Positions 48,039 to 58,691 of a stretch of 64,000 nt of DNA are shown piece by piece. The DNA comes from Methanosarcina thermophila TM-1 (lineage in GTDB: Archaea > Halobacteriota > Methanosarcinia > Methanosarcinales > Methanosarcinaceae). How positions within the stretch are numbered: the stretch's first letter is position 1; every line of letters begins with the position of its first letter. Both the position numbers and the translations under genes were made by a program. The notes under the pieces were generated by a model that worked only from the letters and a program-made list of their open reading frames with translations, made no database searches and was not told where the DNA came from. The stretch covers positions 2,494,908-2,558,907 of the forward strand of contig NZ_CP009501.1 in the NCBI RefSeq assembly GCF_000969885.1, read 5' to 3'.

Positions 48039-48716
48039 GTGCCTGACATTGAACACCTGAAAAGACTTGCACTTATAGGAGCAGTAAACAAAACTATCAA
48101 GGTCTCATCGAGCGAGTTTCAAAAACATACCGGGGCAAGCTCCAAAACCGTAGCAAGAAAGCTAAAGCAGCTGGAAGAAGAAGGGCTGATAGAAAGGAAG
48201 ATAGTCCCAGGTGGCCAGTTGATAAAAATGACAGAAAAAGGGATTGAAATTCTTAAGAGCGAGTACATCCAGTACAGCAAGATCTTTTCACCGGAACCAG
48301 AGATTCTGGAGCTGGAAGGAAAGGTACTCAAAGGTCTGGGTGAGGGCCAGTATTATGTAAATATACCCGGATACAAAAAGCAGTTTGAAGAAAAATTGCA
48401 TTTTTCACCTTTTCCCGGGACTCTAAATGTACAACTTACTGAAAATAGTTCAATTCTTCAGAATATTCTGTATGAAATGCCAGCTATCCAGGTAGAAGGC
48501 TTCAGTGACGGAGAACGCACCTTCGGAGGCGGGAAGTGTTATCCGGTCGTTGTTGGAGGTATCGAGGCTGCTGTAATCGCTCCTGAGAGAACACATTACC
48601 CATCGGATTTGATCGAGATTATTGCGCCTGTTAAGCTGAGGGATGCCCTGGAACTGAATGACGGAGACAGAGTTGTAATACAGGTAAAAAGACAGGGAAC
48701 GGAGAGCCAAAAATGA
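48039..48716 (+). CDS. ribK: CTP-dependent riboflavin kinase with N-terminal HTH domain
   Basis: About 225 residues from GTG 48039, with GGTGG six bases upstream; the frame extends to 48003. The N-terminal winged helix (about 1-80, 'TGASSKTVARKLKQLEEEGLIERK') precedes the archaeal RibK kinase domain ('GEGQYYVNIPGYKKQFEEKL', 'PFPGTLNV', 'GGGKCYPV'). It phosphorylates riboflavin to FMN using CTP. The HTH may make it autoregulatory. Its stop overlaps the ribB start (ATGA), so the two riboflavin genes are coupled. Confidence 0.88.
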   Translation: MPDIEHLKRLALIGAVNKTIKVSSSEFQKHTGASSKTVARKLKQLEEEGLIERKIVPGGQLIKMTEKGIEILKSEYIQYSKIFSPEPEILELEGKVLKGLGEGQYYVNIPGYKKQFEEKLHFSPFPGTLNVQLTENSSILQNILYEMPAIQVEGFSDGERTFGGGKCYPVVVGGIEAAVIAPERTHYPSDLIEIIAPVKLRDALELNDGDRVVIQVKRQGTESQK

Positions 48717-49453
48717 GCGGAGATACAGTTTACAGTTGTCTTACGTATAGAAATGAGAACATCAACAGGGCGCTGAAAGCTCTGAGAGCAGGAAAAATGA
48801 TCCAGATTTACGATTCGGATTCAAGGGAGGGGGAAACAGACCTTGTAATTCCTGCAAAAGCGGTCACTTTTAAGGATGTAAAAAGGATGCGAAAAGACGC
48901 AGGCGGTCTCATCTGTGTGGCAATTGACCCTGTAGCTTCAAAACAGCTCAAGCTGCCTTTTATGGCTGAACTCATCCGGGAAGCAAGTAAAACAAGTGAC
49001 GTGCTTGGGGAAATCGTGGAAAAAGAAGGCGACCTTAAATATGATTCTCATTCTTCCTTTTCCCTCTGGGTGAATCACAGGAATACCAGAACCGGCATCC
49101 CTGACAATGAAAGAGCCCTGACAATCCGGAAAATCGGAGAAATTACAGAAAGAAAGCTGTCTGGAGATCCAGTCCATTTTGGAGAGGAATTCAGAACACC
49201 TGGACACGTTGCGCTACTCAGGGCTGCAGAAGGACTTCTGGATGAACGAAAAGGACAGACCGAACTCTCAGTTGCACTTGCCCGTATGGCAGGAATTACC
49301 CCTGCAATGGTAGTCTGTGAGATGCTTGACGATTATAGCGGAGAGGCACTCTCCAAAGAAGACTCGAAAGAATACGGTAAAGAACACGGACTTGTGTTTC
49401 TAGAAGGGCAGGAAATAGTGGAAGCTTATATGACGTGGACAGGTTCGGAATAA
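48713..49453 (+). CDS. ribB: 3,4-dihydroxy-2-butanone 4-phosphate synthase RibB
   Basis: 246 residues. 'YDSDSREGETDLVIPA' holds the acidic metal/substrate loop, and 'FRTPGHVALLRA' and 'GQTELSVALARMAG' are the usual C-terminal motifs. It converts ribulose 5-phosphate to the four-carbon unit of riboflavin. Start overlaps ribK by four bases. Confidence 0.93.
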   Translation: MSGDTVYSCLTYRNENINRALKALRAGKMIQIYDSDSREGETDLVIPAKAVTFKDVKRMRKDAGGLICVAIDPVASKQLKLPFMAELIREASKTSDVLGEIVEKEGDLKYDSHSSFSLWVNHRNTRTGIPDNERALTIRKIGEITERKLSGDPVHFGEEFRTPGHVALLRAAEGLLDERKGQTELSVALARMAGITPAMVVCEMLDDYSGEALSKEDSKEYGKEHGLVFLEGQEIVEAYMTWTGSE

Positions 49454-49650
49454 AAAATCTCTTTTCTTCCGCTTTTTTATTTTTGCTCCTTTTTCCTGTT
49501 TTTTTATTTATTTTTAAACCGCAGAATTTTATATAGAGATAAACAAGTATATCATTGATAGCTTCTTGACAGTTCTCAACGGTGCTGATTTTTCATTTGT
49601 GCGCCGCCCATTTTCGGTTTTCTATTGTTCGATGTAAGGGAGTCAGGAAT

Positions 49651-50547
49651 ATGTTACAAAAGTTTAAGAAAGTACAGCGAGTTCTTATCTATGTACTAAT
49701 TCTGAACCTTACAGTTGCGTTTGCCAAAATTATTTATGGAAATCTGACCGGCACCTTAAGCATGGTTGCAGATGGCTACCACTCCCTTTTTGATGGAGTT
49801 TCCAATATTATAGGACTGGCAGGAAGTTTCATCGGAGCCCGCCCTCCTGATGAGGGGCATCCCTACGGGCACAGGAAATATGAGACTGTAGCTTCTATTT
49901 TCATCGCTTTACTACTGATCTTCGTAGGCATTGAGATTTTCAGGGACGCTCTAAACCGTTTCCTAATCCAGAGTAACCCACAGGTCACAGCTATAAGCTT
50001 TCTTGTGATCCTCGGAACAATGGGTATTAATTATCTGGTAACACGATATGAGCATAAACAGGGTGAGTTGCTCAGAAGCCAGGTACTTATAGCTGACTCA
50101 ATGCACACAAAAAGTGATATTTATGTTTCCCTGTCGGTTTTAGTAAGCCTTGCTGCTATAAAACTCGGTTTTCCTTTAATGGATCCCTTAACTGCTGTAG
50201 TAATAGCTTTTCTGATCTTCAGGGCTGGATACAGGATTATTAAGGAGGGCTCTATGGCTCTTATGGATATGTCCAGAATTGAAGAAAAAGAAATTTGTGA
50301 CCTTGTTTTGAGCATTGAAGGGGTAAAGGGCTGCCATAAGATCCGAACTCGCGGGAGTATGGGGGATATCAGGGTCGATATGCATCTGCTTGTACAGCCG
50401 GATCTGAAGCTTGAGGATGCACATCTTATCGCTCACAGGGTCAGTAAAAAGCTGAAGGGAGAATACAAAGATGTTTCTGATGTCGTCGTGCATCTCGAAC
50501 CATTCATTGGGCAACCCCAAGAATCAAATACCAAAAAAACAAGTTAA
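49651..50547 (+). CDS. Cation diffusion facilitator (CDF) family transporter
   Basis: 298 residues from ATG 49651, with GGGAG nine bases upstream; the open frame to 49582 is not needed. Six membrane segments are visible. The metal site motifs '[15 protein letters not shown]' (HxxxD) and '[13 protein letters not shown]' lie in segments 2 and 5, and a cytoplasmic tail with '[13 protein letters not shown]' follows. It exports divalent metal, likely Zn, Mn or Fe, by proton antiport. Five bases before aroC. Confidence 0.88.
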   Translation: MLQKFKKVQRVLIYVLILNLTVAFAKIIYGNLTGTLSMVADGYHSLFDGVSNIIGLAGSFIGARPPDEGHPYGHRKYETVASIFIALLLIFVGIEIFRDALNRFLIQSNPQVTAISFLVILGTMGINYLVTRYEHKQGELLRSQVLIADSMHTKSDIYVSLSVLVSLAAIKLGFPLMDPLTAVVIAFLIFRAGYRIIKEGSMALMDMSRIEEKEICDLVLSIEGVKGCHKIRTRGSMGDIRVDMHLLVQPDLKLEDAHLIAHRVSKKLKGEYKDVSDVVVHLEPFIGQPQESNTKKTS

Positions 50548-50552
50548 GATGC

Positions 50553-51650
50553 ATGGCTGGAAACGTTTTCGGGCAGATGTTTCGGATTGCAACCTGGGGT
50601 GAATCCCACGGCAGGGCTGTAGGTGTTGTAGTAGACGGATTGCCTGCAGGGCTTCCTTTCTCCGAAGCTGACATACAGAAAGAACTGGACAGGAGACGCC
50701 CTGGGCAAAGTGAGGTTTCCACTCCCCGTCATGAGGCTGACAGGGTAGAGATCCTCTCTGGAATCTTTGAAGGAATGAGCACAGGCACTCCTGTTTCCAT
50801 GCTTGTCTGGAACTCGGATGTCAGATCTTCGGCTTACGATGCAATTAAAGATACTCCCAGACCTGGACACGCCGATTTTACCTATATGGCCCGCTACGGA
50901 ATGAGAGATCACCGTGGAGGGGGCAGGTCTTCAGCCCGGGAAACAATAGGCAGGGTCGCCGGCGGAGCACTTGCAAAACTCCTGCTTTCCAGATTTGGAA
51001 TCCAAATTGTCGGGCACGTGCTTGAACTCGGAACAATTCGGGCAAACCCTCTTCCCTTTGAAGAGATCCTGAAAAACGTAGAAAAGACTCCTGTGCGCTG
51101 TGCCGATCTTGAAGCTGCAGGAAAAATGCTTGAGAAAGTTACGGCAATTCGACAGGAAGGAGATAGCATTGGAGGCATTGTCGAACTTATTATAAAAGGC
51201 GTGCCTGCCGGTCTCGGAGAGCCTGTTTTCGACCGGCTGGATGCTGACCTTGCAAAAGCCCTTATGAGTATTCCTGCCGTCAAAGGCTTTGAAATTGGAG
51301 CCGGATTTGAGGCTGCCCGCCTGCTTGGGAGTCAAATGAATGATCCTTTCAGGGTGGTGGGAGGAAAAGTAACTTCTCCGAGCAATAACGCCGGCGGAAT
51401 CCTCGGAGGAATATCAACAGGTCTGGATATTGTATGCAGGGCAGCCGTAAAACCAACCCCATCAATAGGAAAACTTCAGCAAACCATTGACCTAAAAACC
51501 CTTGAAAATACGGAAATCACAATCAAAGGTCGGCATGATCCCACAATTCTCCCTCGCATAGTACCGGTTGCGGAAGCTATGGCTGCCCTTGTGCTTGCTG
51601 ATCATATGTTAAGGAGCGGCTTTATTAATCCAAGAACTTTGCTGGAATAA
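50553..51650 (+). CDS. aroC: Chorismate synthase AroC
   Basis: 365 residues. '[22 protein letters not shown]' (FMN/EPSP site with the catalytic His), '[21 protein letters not shown]' and '[14 protein letters not shown]' are the three family signatures. It makes chorismate from EPSP using reduced FMN, supplied in part by the RibK/RibB route encoded just upstream. Probably cotranscribed with the CDF gene. Confidence 0.95.
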   Translation: MAGNVFGQMFRIATWGESHGRAVGVVVDGLPAGLPFSEADIQKELDRRRPGQSEVSTPRHEADRVEILSGIFEGMSTGTPVSMLVWNSDVRSSAYDAIKDTPRPGHADFTYMARYGMRDHRGGGRSSARETIGRVAGGALAKLLLSRFGIQIVGHVLELGTIRANPLPFEEILKNVEKTPVRCADLEAAGKMLEKVTAIRQEGDSIGGIVELIIKGVPAGLGEPVFDRLDADLAKALMSIPAVKGFEIGAGFEAARLLGSQMNDPFRVVGGKVTSPSNNAGGILGGISTGLDIVCRAAVKPTPSIGKLQQTIDLKTLENTEITIKGRHDPTILPRIVPVAEAMAALVLADHMLRSGFINPRTLLE

Positions 51651-51926
51651 GAAGGATAAGGTTCAACAAAATATAAATCGGGCAGTCACTGCAGACTCAA
51701 TAAAACAACATAGATAACAAAAAATGAAAAAAATTAATATTTGTCTGTCATATTGTTGACATAGTTTTGTGAGCTATTATCTCTCGCTAAATGGGTTTTT
51801 GATTTTTTCTAATAGCGCCCGGTACATGTTTTTTAAATGAAAGTATAATTGAGCACGGAAAGGCAAGAATATATACTATAAAGACAACGAAATTTTTTAT
51901 ATTTCCAAGTAGGAGAAAGTTTTGGG

Positions 51927-54900
51927 ATGAGAGAAAGCCTGAGAAAATCTGGCATCGATATAATTGGAGATGTGCCCTGGGGAACGCACTTCTGCCAGTT
52001 CTACCAGACAAAAGAAGATTTGATGGACATACTGGTTCCTTACTTCAAAGCAGGGTTGGAAAGTAATGAGCTTTGTGTGTGGATAACATCAGATCCTATG
52101 GAAGTAGAAGAGGCAAAGGAAGCCATGAGAAAGGCTGTTCCTAATATCGATGTCTATCTGGAGAAAGGGCAAATGGAAATTATCCCTTACACTCAGGGGT
52201 ACATAAATGGAGGGGTTTTCGATCCGGATAGCGTGATGAATAGCTGGGTTGAAAAAATCGATCAGGCTATGGCAAGCGGCTATGACGGATTAAGGGCTTC
52301 AGGGGATAATCGTTGGCTGGAAGAAGAAGGCTGGGATGATTTTGTTAAATATGAGGAAAAAGTGGATGCTTTTGTTGACAAACACCGCGTGATAGCCTTA
52401 TGCCCATATTATCTCGATATGTGCAGCTCAGCCGAGATTATTGATGTAGTTTCCAACCATCAATTTGCTTTGATCAAAAGGAAAGGAAAATGGAAGCAGA
52501 TAGAAAATACTGGAAGGAAGAGAGCAGAAAAAGAAGCTATTCAGGCTGCAAAAAGCTGGAAATCTACTTTTGATACTGTGCCAGACCTTATAGCCATAAT
52601 AGATAATGAGTGCCGGATTGTTCGTGCAAACAGAGCCATGGCAGCAAGGCTGGGAGTGACACCGGAGGAGTGTGTAGGGTTAACCTGCCATTGTATTATC
52701 CGTGGAACAGACCATCACTCGTCTTTTTGCCCGCATCGGCAGTTGCTTAAAGACGGGGCTGAACATGCCACAGAGGTTTGCGAGGATTGCCTTGGCGGGT
52801 ATTTCGCGGTAAGTATAACGCCGCTGCATGATTCAGAAGGAAAACTTATTGGAAGTGTTTATGTCGCCCGTGATATCAACGAACTCAAACAAAGAGAGCA
52901 CCGGATATGCAGATACAACAGTATTCTTGAAGGAATCAACTGGATTTTCAGCAATGTAATGCAGGCAAAATCAGAAGAAGAACTGGGAAACGCATGCCTA
53001 TCTGTAGCCCTGAAAATCACCGGCAGCCAGTTTGGGTTCATAAATAAGATGGGTGACGACGGGCTGCTGCACGATATTGCAAAAAGCGAGCTTGGGTGGG
53101 AACAGTGCTTTATGTATGATAAAACAGGGCATGGTCCCCCAAGAGATTATGTTGTTCGTGGTCTGTATAATAGTGTGATTAAGAGCGGGAAAAGCTTCTT
53201 TACCAACGATCCACCGTCACACCCCGACAGCATGGGTCTTCCGAATGGACATCCGCCTATCACATCGTTTCTTGGCGTGCCTCTTATCCAGAACGGGAAA
53301 ATGATTGGCTTGATTGCAGTCGCAAATCGCGAAGGAGGCTACAGCCGCGAGCAACAGGAAGATCTTGAAGCTATAGCGCCAGCAGTTACACAGGCTCTCC
53401 AGAGGAAAAAGGAAGAACTGGAACGTGAACAGGCTGAGAGAGCGCTGCTGGAAAGCGATGAACGGTTTCGCTCAGTTCTTGAGAACTCGCTTGATTCAGC
53501 GTACCGCGTAAACCTTCAGAACAGACGCTTCGATTATATAAGCCCGGTGATAGAGCGGATTACAGGCTTCTCTGTTAAGGATATAAATACGATAAGTAGC
53601 AAGGGTTTTCTTGACCGCATCCATCCTGATGACCGCCCACAGGTAATTGAGGAAACTACTCGGTCACTGGAGGAAGGTTTTGGAGCACATGAATATCGCT
53701 TTAAATGCAAGGATGGAAAATATCGCTGGTTAGCTGATCACTTCTCGATTATTAAAGATAAAACAGGCATGGCATGCTTCAGAGCAGGGATCATCCGCGA
53801 CATTACCGAGCGCAAAAAGGCAGAAGAAGCTCTCAGGTTATCAAATATTTACAACCGCAGCCTTATTGAAGCCAGTCTGGATCCTCTGGTAACTATTGGG
53901 CATGATGGTAAGATTACAGATGTGAATGCTGCTACAGAGCAGGTTACCGGATACTCCAGAGATGAGTTAATCGGGACTGATTTTTCCGATTACTTTACCG
54001 AGCCTGAGAAAGCCAGAAAAGGGTATCAACAGGTCTTCACATGTGGTGAAGTTCGGGATTACGCTCTTGAAATTCAGCATAAAAACGGACATGTAACACC
54101 GGTACTATATAACGCTTCAATTTACAAAGACGAGAACGGTAAAGTCATTGGGGTATTTGCTACAGCGCGTGACATCACCGAGCGCAAAAAATCGGAAGAA
54201 GCCCTGAAAAAAGCATATGATAATCTGGAATACCTGGTTAAGAAACGAACACAAGAGCTTGAGAAGGCTTATGAGTCATTGAAAGAAAGCGAAACCGGAC
54301 TTGCTGAAGCTCAGAAAATGGCTCATATTGGAAATTGGGATTGGAATCTTGCAACCAATGAAGCACACTGGTCTGAAGAGCTATACCGTATTTTTGGGCT
54401 CAGTCCTCAGAAACCAACCCCATCTTATAATGAGTTTTTAAATTACGTACATCCCGACGATCGGGACTATGTAGATAGAAACTTTAAGAAAGGGTTAAAC
54501 GAAGGATCTAGAACTGGCATTGATTATCGTATTATTTTAGCTAATGGAGAAGAACGTACAGTTCGTTCAAAAACTGAAGTTATCTTTGATATGCGTAATC
54601 GCCCTGTTCGGATGAGGGGAACAATTCAGGATATTACTGAGCAGAAAAAAGCCGAAGAAGCCATGGCTAAAATTGATAAAATCCGGATAAAAGAAATCCA
54701 TCACAGAATAAAGAATAACTTGCAGGTAATTTCTTCCCTGCTGGACCTCCAGGCTGAAAGATTCCAGGATGAGAAGGTACTGGAGTCTTTCAGAGAAAGT
54801 CAGAACCGTGTCATTTCAATGGCACTCATCCACGAAGAGCTCTACAAAGGAAAAGGGACAGATACTCTGAATTTTTCAGCCTATCTTCAAAAGTTAGCTG

Positions 54901-55302
54901 AAAATCTTTTCCAGACTTACAGCCTCAGGAGTAAGGGCATTCTTTGATATGGATTTGGAGGAAAATGCATTCTTTGATATGGATGTCGCTGTCCCGTTAG
55001 GAATAATTGTTAATGAACTTGTTTCCAATTCCCTCAAACATGCTTTTACTAAGGAAGAAGGGGAAATTCGAATCAAGCTTTGCAGGGAAGAAAAGGATGA
55101 TGAGACACAGGAGTCACTCTTCAGCCTGACAATTTCAGACAATGGAAAAGGAATTCCCGAAAACATAAAGCTGGAAAATTTTGAATCTCTGGGGCTGAAG
55201 TTAGTAAATATTCTTGTTGACCAGCTCGATGGAAAAATCGAGCTTGAAAGAGCAAATGGAACGGAATTCAGAATCATTTTCAATGTAACGGAAAGGGAAT
55301 AA
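51927..55302 (+). pseudogene. Frameshifted multi-sensor histidine kinase (MEDS-PAS-GAF-PAS-PAS-PAS-HisKA_2/HATPase)
   Basis: The first frame (51927-54947, 1006 codons) has a MEDS domain (about 12-185), a Cys-rich PAS (205-320), GAF (335-500), three more PAS domains, and the HisKA_2 phosphoacceptor 'EIHHRIKNNLQVISSL' (about 930). It stops at TGA in the sequence GGC ATT CTT TGA. The HATPase end (54949-55302, with 'NELVSNSLKHAF' and 'DNGKGIPENI') continues in the next frame, so one base has been gained or two lost near 54937-54945. Without the catalytic domain the kinase would be inactive, unless the frameshift is recoded or is a sequencing error. MEDS kinases in Methanosarcina tend to respond to methylotrophic or redox signals. 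Confidence 0.85.
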
Positions 55303-55675
55303 GCTCGGATAGAATTGATAGAGAGCCAACACCCGGATATCTTTATTTACTTTCCATTCATGTTTATTATTTCAACTTTGAAAGGCTTGATTCGGGAATT
55401 AATCATCATAACCCTGAAAATATAGGAACATATAATATCTTCTTCTTTTATTTTATTATAGTTTTCTTTATCTGAAATGGCAGAATATTAATATTACTTT
55501 ATTAATATGACCTCTCAGGTTTCAAATCTAGATCTTTTAAATCTCAATGGATTGAATTCCGGTGAAACTAATCTGGCGGTTATCAGGTTCTGAAGTTATG
55601 ATCTCAACTCCCTGATAATTGTTAATTTGTAAATCTCATTAAACTTTGACTGCCATAAATAAAAACAGCTAATTT
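55303..55675 (+). promoter_or_regulatory. Intergenic region with the probable promoter of the haem cluster
   Basis: 373 bp. A TATA-like 'cataaataaaaa' ends about 20 bases before the first ATG of ahbD, implying a short leader. No hairpin terminator stands out after the kinase. Confidence 0.4.
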
Positions 55676-56725
55676 ATGATTGCCATGACAAATCCACCGC
55701 GGCTTATTGCATGGGAACTAACTGCGGGATGCAACCTGAACTGCGTGCACTGCAGGGGAGCTTCCACCTCCTCGGTTCCCGAAGGCGAACTCACAACAGA
55801 AGAAGCGAAACACTTCATTGACGAAGTTGCAGAGCTTGGAAAACCCATCCTTATCCTTAGCGGAGGCGAGCCTCTAACCAGATCTGACGTTTTTGAAATC
55901 GCACGTTACGGCACGGATGCCGGGCTTCGAGTCGTGCTTGCAACAAACGGCACACTTCTTACGCCTGAGATTGTGGAGAAATTAAAAGAGGCAGGCGTCC
56001 AGCGGCTAAGTATCAGTATTGACGGAGCGACTGCAGAGACGCATGACAATTTCAGGGGCATGCCCAGTGCTTTTGAAAGAACGCTTGCAGGCATTGAAGT
56101 CCTTAAGAAGGCAGATTTCCCCTTCCAGATCAACGCCACGGTCTCAAAACGCAACCTTGAAGAAATTCCAAAGACCTTTGAGCTTGCAAAAGAGCTAGGA
56201 GCAGTTGCATATCATGTCTTTTTCCTTGTACCCACAGGCAGGGGGGAAGAATCCGATGAGGTTTCTCCTGCAGACTACGAGCGCATTCTGCACTGGTTCT
56301 ATGATATGCAGAAAGAATCGGAAATCCAGCTAAAAGCGACCTGCGCCCCCCACTATTTCAGGATAATGCGCCAGCGGGCGAAAAAAGAAGGCATTGAAAT
56401 CTCGGTTAAAACCCACGGCTACGAGGCAATGACAAAAGGCTGTCTCGGAGGCACCGGTTTCTGTTTTGTGTCGAGCGTGGGTGAGGTTTACCCTTGCGGC
56501 TACCTGCCTGTGCTTGCCGGGAATATAAGGGAACAGCCTTTCAAAGATATCTGGGAGAACTCCGAAGTCTTCAGGAAATTGAGGAATCCCGAAGAACTTA
56601 AAGGAAAGTGTGGGATATGCGAATATAAAAACGTCTGTGCAGGCTGCAGAGCAAGAGCCTATGCTGCAACAGGCGACTACCTCGAAGAAGAACCTTACTG
56701 CATATACAGGCCCGGAAAGAAGTGA
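55676..56725 (+). CDS. ahbD: Haem b synthase AhbD (radical SAM)
   Basis: 349 residues (a second Met nine bases on may be the start). The radical SAM motif CNLNCVHC lies near residue 18. The C-terminal SPASM/twitch-like cysteines are in '[11 protein letters not shown]', 'YPCGY' and '[19 protein letters not shown]'. AhbD removes two propionates from Fe-coproporphyrin III to make haem in the siroheme-dependent route; AhbC is a close relative, but synteny with ahbA/ahbB favours AhbD, as in M. barkeri. The next gene begins within its stop codon. Confidence 0.85.
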   Translation: MIAMTNPPRLIAWELTAGCNLNCVHCRGASTSSVPEGELTTEEAKHFIDEVAELGKPILILSGGEPLTRSDVFEIARYGTDAGLRVVLATNGTLLTPEIVEKLKEAGVQRLSISIDGATAETHDNFRGMPSAFERTLAGIEVLKKADFPFQINATVSKRNLEEIPKTFELAKELGAVAYHVFFLVPTGRGEESDEVSPADYERILHWFYDMQKESEIQLKATCAPHYFRIMRQRAKKEGIEISVKTHGYEAMTKGCLGGTGFCFVSSVGEVYPCGYLPVLAGNIREQPFKDIWENSEVFRKLRNPEELKGKCGICEYKNVCAGCRARAYAATGDYLEEEPYCIYRPGKK

Positions 56726-57285
56726 TCGTGATCAAGATGATTGATATTGAAAATTATAAAAATAGGCTTAAGAAAGAGGCTGCCGATTTCTCCTGTGACA
56801 TGGATCCTTATGAAGAGGAAGTTCCGGTAATAGAACTTGATGAGACCGACAAAAGGATCCTCAACTTTATCCAGCAGGAAGTTCCCCTCGATGTCGAGCC
56901 TTTTGCAAGGTTAGGCGAGATCTTCGGGCTTCCGGAAACTGAGGTAATTAATAGGCTGCGTGAACTCAACAGGAAAGGGGCAGTAAGAAGGATAGGTCCC
57001 GTACTCAGCATGAGAAATATGGGAGGTGTAAGTACTCTTGTAGCTCTGAAAGTGCCCGAGTCCCGCGTAGAGGAAGTTGCTATTTTTATTAACAAGTATC
57101 CCGAAGTTTCCCATAATTATCTCAGAAGTGCTGCACAATATAATCTCTGGTTTACACTTTCGGCTCCAAATAAAAACAGGCTTGAGGAGATTCTCAACGA
57201 AATTCGGGAGAAAACAGGCTGTCCTCTTCTTGATCTTCCTACAAAGCATCTGTTTAAGATTCAGGTAAGATTTGATATCAGGTGA
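56722..57285 (+). CDS. ahbA: Siroheme decarboxylase subunit AhbA
   Basis: 187 residues from GTG overlapping the ahbD stop; a downstream GTG or ATG is also possible. An Lrp/AsnC-like winged helix ('[19 protein letters not shown]' ... '[18 protein letters not shown]') is followed by an RAM-like domain with '[16 protein letters not shown]' and '[12 protein letters not shown]'. These match AhbA. With AhbB it decarboxylates siroheme to 12,18-didecarboxysiroheme. Acts in the cytoplasm. Confidence 0.86.
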   Translation: MIVIKMIDIENYKNRLKKEAADFSCDMDPYEEEVPVIELDETDKRILNFIQQEVPLDVEPFARLGEIFGLPETEVINRLRELNRKGAVRRIGPVLSMRNMGGVSTLVALKVPESRVEEVAIFINKYPEVSHNYLRSAAQYNLWFTLSAPNKNRLEEILNEIREKTGCPLLDLPTKHLFKIQVRFDIR

Positions 57286-57289
57286 AATT

Positions 57290-57748
57290 ATGGATAAAAC
57301 GGATGTAAAATTGCTAAAATTGATGCAGGATGGAATTCCGATCACTCACTCTCCTTTCAAAGGGTTTGCTTCTGAGCTTGGGATCAGTGAACAGGAGGTT
57401 GTTGAGAGGCTTAAAAACCTCCAGAAAGCTGGGAAGATCCGCCGCTTTGCGGCTTCAATCGGGCACAGGGCTATAGGCATAAAAGCAAATGCAATGTGCG
57501 TCTGGAATGTTCCTGACGAGAAGATAGAAGCGGTAGGGAATATCATGGCAGAATTCCCTGAAGTGACTCACTGCTATGAGCGCCCGCGCTATCCTGACTG
57601 GCCATATAATCTGTTCACTATGATCCATTCCTATACGCCTGAGAAATGTGAAGAGATAGCTGTTAGAATCTCAGAAGCTACTGGAATTAAGGATTATACC
57701 CTCTTTTTCAGTGAGCGGGAGTTCAAAAAAACCGGAGTCAGGCTTTAA
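57290..57748 (+). CDS. ahbB: Siroheme decarboxylase subunit AhbB
   Basis: 152 residues from ATG 57290, with GGTGA six bases upstream, inside the ahbA stop region. It has the same Lrp-like fold. 'YERPRYPDWPYNLFTMIHSY' and 'EREFKKTGVRL' are typical of AhbB rather than AhbA. The AhbA-AhbB pair is kept side by side, as in sulfate reducers and Methanosarcina. Confidence 0.86.
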   Translation: MDKTDVKLLKLMQDGIPITHSPFKGFASELGISEQEVVERLKNLQKAGKIRRFAASIGHRAIGIKANAMCVWNVPDEKIEAVGNIMAEFPEVTHCYERPRYPDWPYNLFTMIHSYTPEKCEEIAVRISEATGIKDYTLFFSEREFKKTGVRL

Positions 57749-57783
57749 GGGTCAATCTTAAGGTCTTCTGCGAGGTTCCTGCT

Positions 57784-58458
57784 ATGGCTGAAACAAATAA
57801 TTTTCTCCCGCTTATGCTTGACCTGTCTGGCAGAAAAATCGTTATATTTGGAGGCGGTTCGGTTGGAGAACGCAAAGCCGAATTATTCTCAGGCTGCGCA
57901 GATACCCTTGTTGTCAGCCTCGAGTTCTCCAAACGGCTGTACGAGCTTGAAGCTTCAGGCAAGGTGCGGCTTATTCGGCTTGACCTGTTAACGGCATCGG
58001 ATTCTGAACTCAGGGAACTTATCTCAGGAGCCTTTATTGTCACACCCGCAACAAGCAATTCCGAACTAAATAGAAAGATTACAGCCATTGCACGAGAAAA
58101 CGATATTTTGATTAATCAGGTAGACGCTTTAGGTAGTGTCGTAATCCCATCAGTAATAAAGAGAGGAGACCTTACAATCGGGATTTCCACTCTGGGACAT
58201 AGCCCCGCAGTCTCAAAATATACCCGCAGGCAGATTGAAGGCGTAATTACCCCTGAATATTCTGACATGATCCGACTTCAGGATGAGCTAAGGAACTATC
58301 TGAAGAAGCATGTGGGAGATCAGAGAGAGAGACAGAAGATTCTCTGGATAATTCTTGAGAACGAAGCCATCTGGAATGATCTTTCCGAATCATATGAAAA
58401 AGCGGCTGAAAGGGCATATGCGATAGTCTCAGATTACCTGGAAAATTCCAGTAGATGA
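57784..58458 (+). CDS. Precorrin-2 dehydrogenase (SirC/Met8-type, CysG N-terminal-like)
   Basis: 224 residues. The Rossmann start 'LDLSGRKIVIFGGGSVGERKAELF' and 'NQVDALGSVVIPSVIKRGDLTIGISTLGHSP' are the Met8/CysG-N signatures. It oxidises precorrin-2 to sirohydrochlorin with NAD+; some members also insert iron. This is the branch point for cobamide (cbi genes), F430 and haem. The gene sits between ahbB and hemA, with no uroporphyrinogen-III methyltransferase nearby. Confidence 0.85.
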   Translation: MAETNNFLPLMLDLSGRKIVIFGGGSVGERKAELFSGCADTLVVSLEFSKRLYELEASGKVRLIRLDLLTASDSELRELISGAFIVTPATSNSELNRKITAIARENDILINQVDALGSVVIPSVIKRGDLTIGISTLGHSPAVSKYTRRQIEGVITPEYSDMIRLQDELRNYLKKHVGDQRERQKILWIILENEAIWNDLSESYEKAAERAYAIVSDYLENSSR

Positions 58459-58691
58459 AGACTAAGGGAACAAAGGAGCCTCTTATAAAGTTAAAAGCAT
58501 AAGTGGTTTCAAAGAAGCTTGATAAGTCAAACATTCTCGAATCAAAATATTCTCTGAATGGAAACTTTAAATCAAAATATTCCGTAAATAAAAATCGTTT
58601 ACTGAAAAAAGGTAAGTATGGACAAAGATTAATTTACAACTCCTTATATTATTATTCTATTTCCTTTATTCATTCTATCCGGAGGCTCTCT

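Noticed and set aside
54937-54960. Programmed frameshift in the histidine kinase
   Set aside because: No slippery heptamer or downstream pseudoknot is evident; mutation by repeat copying is simpler.
58503-58691. 63-residue N-terminal extension of HemA
   Set aside because: Composition is unlike protein, and GGAGG plus GTG at 58692 gives the family start.
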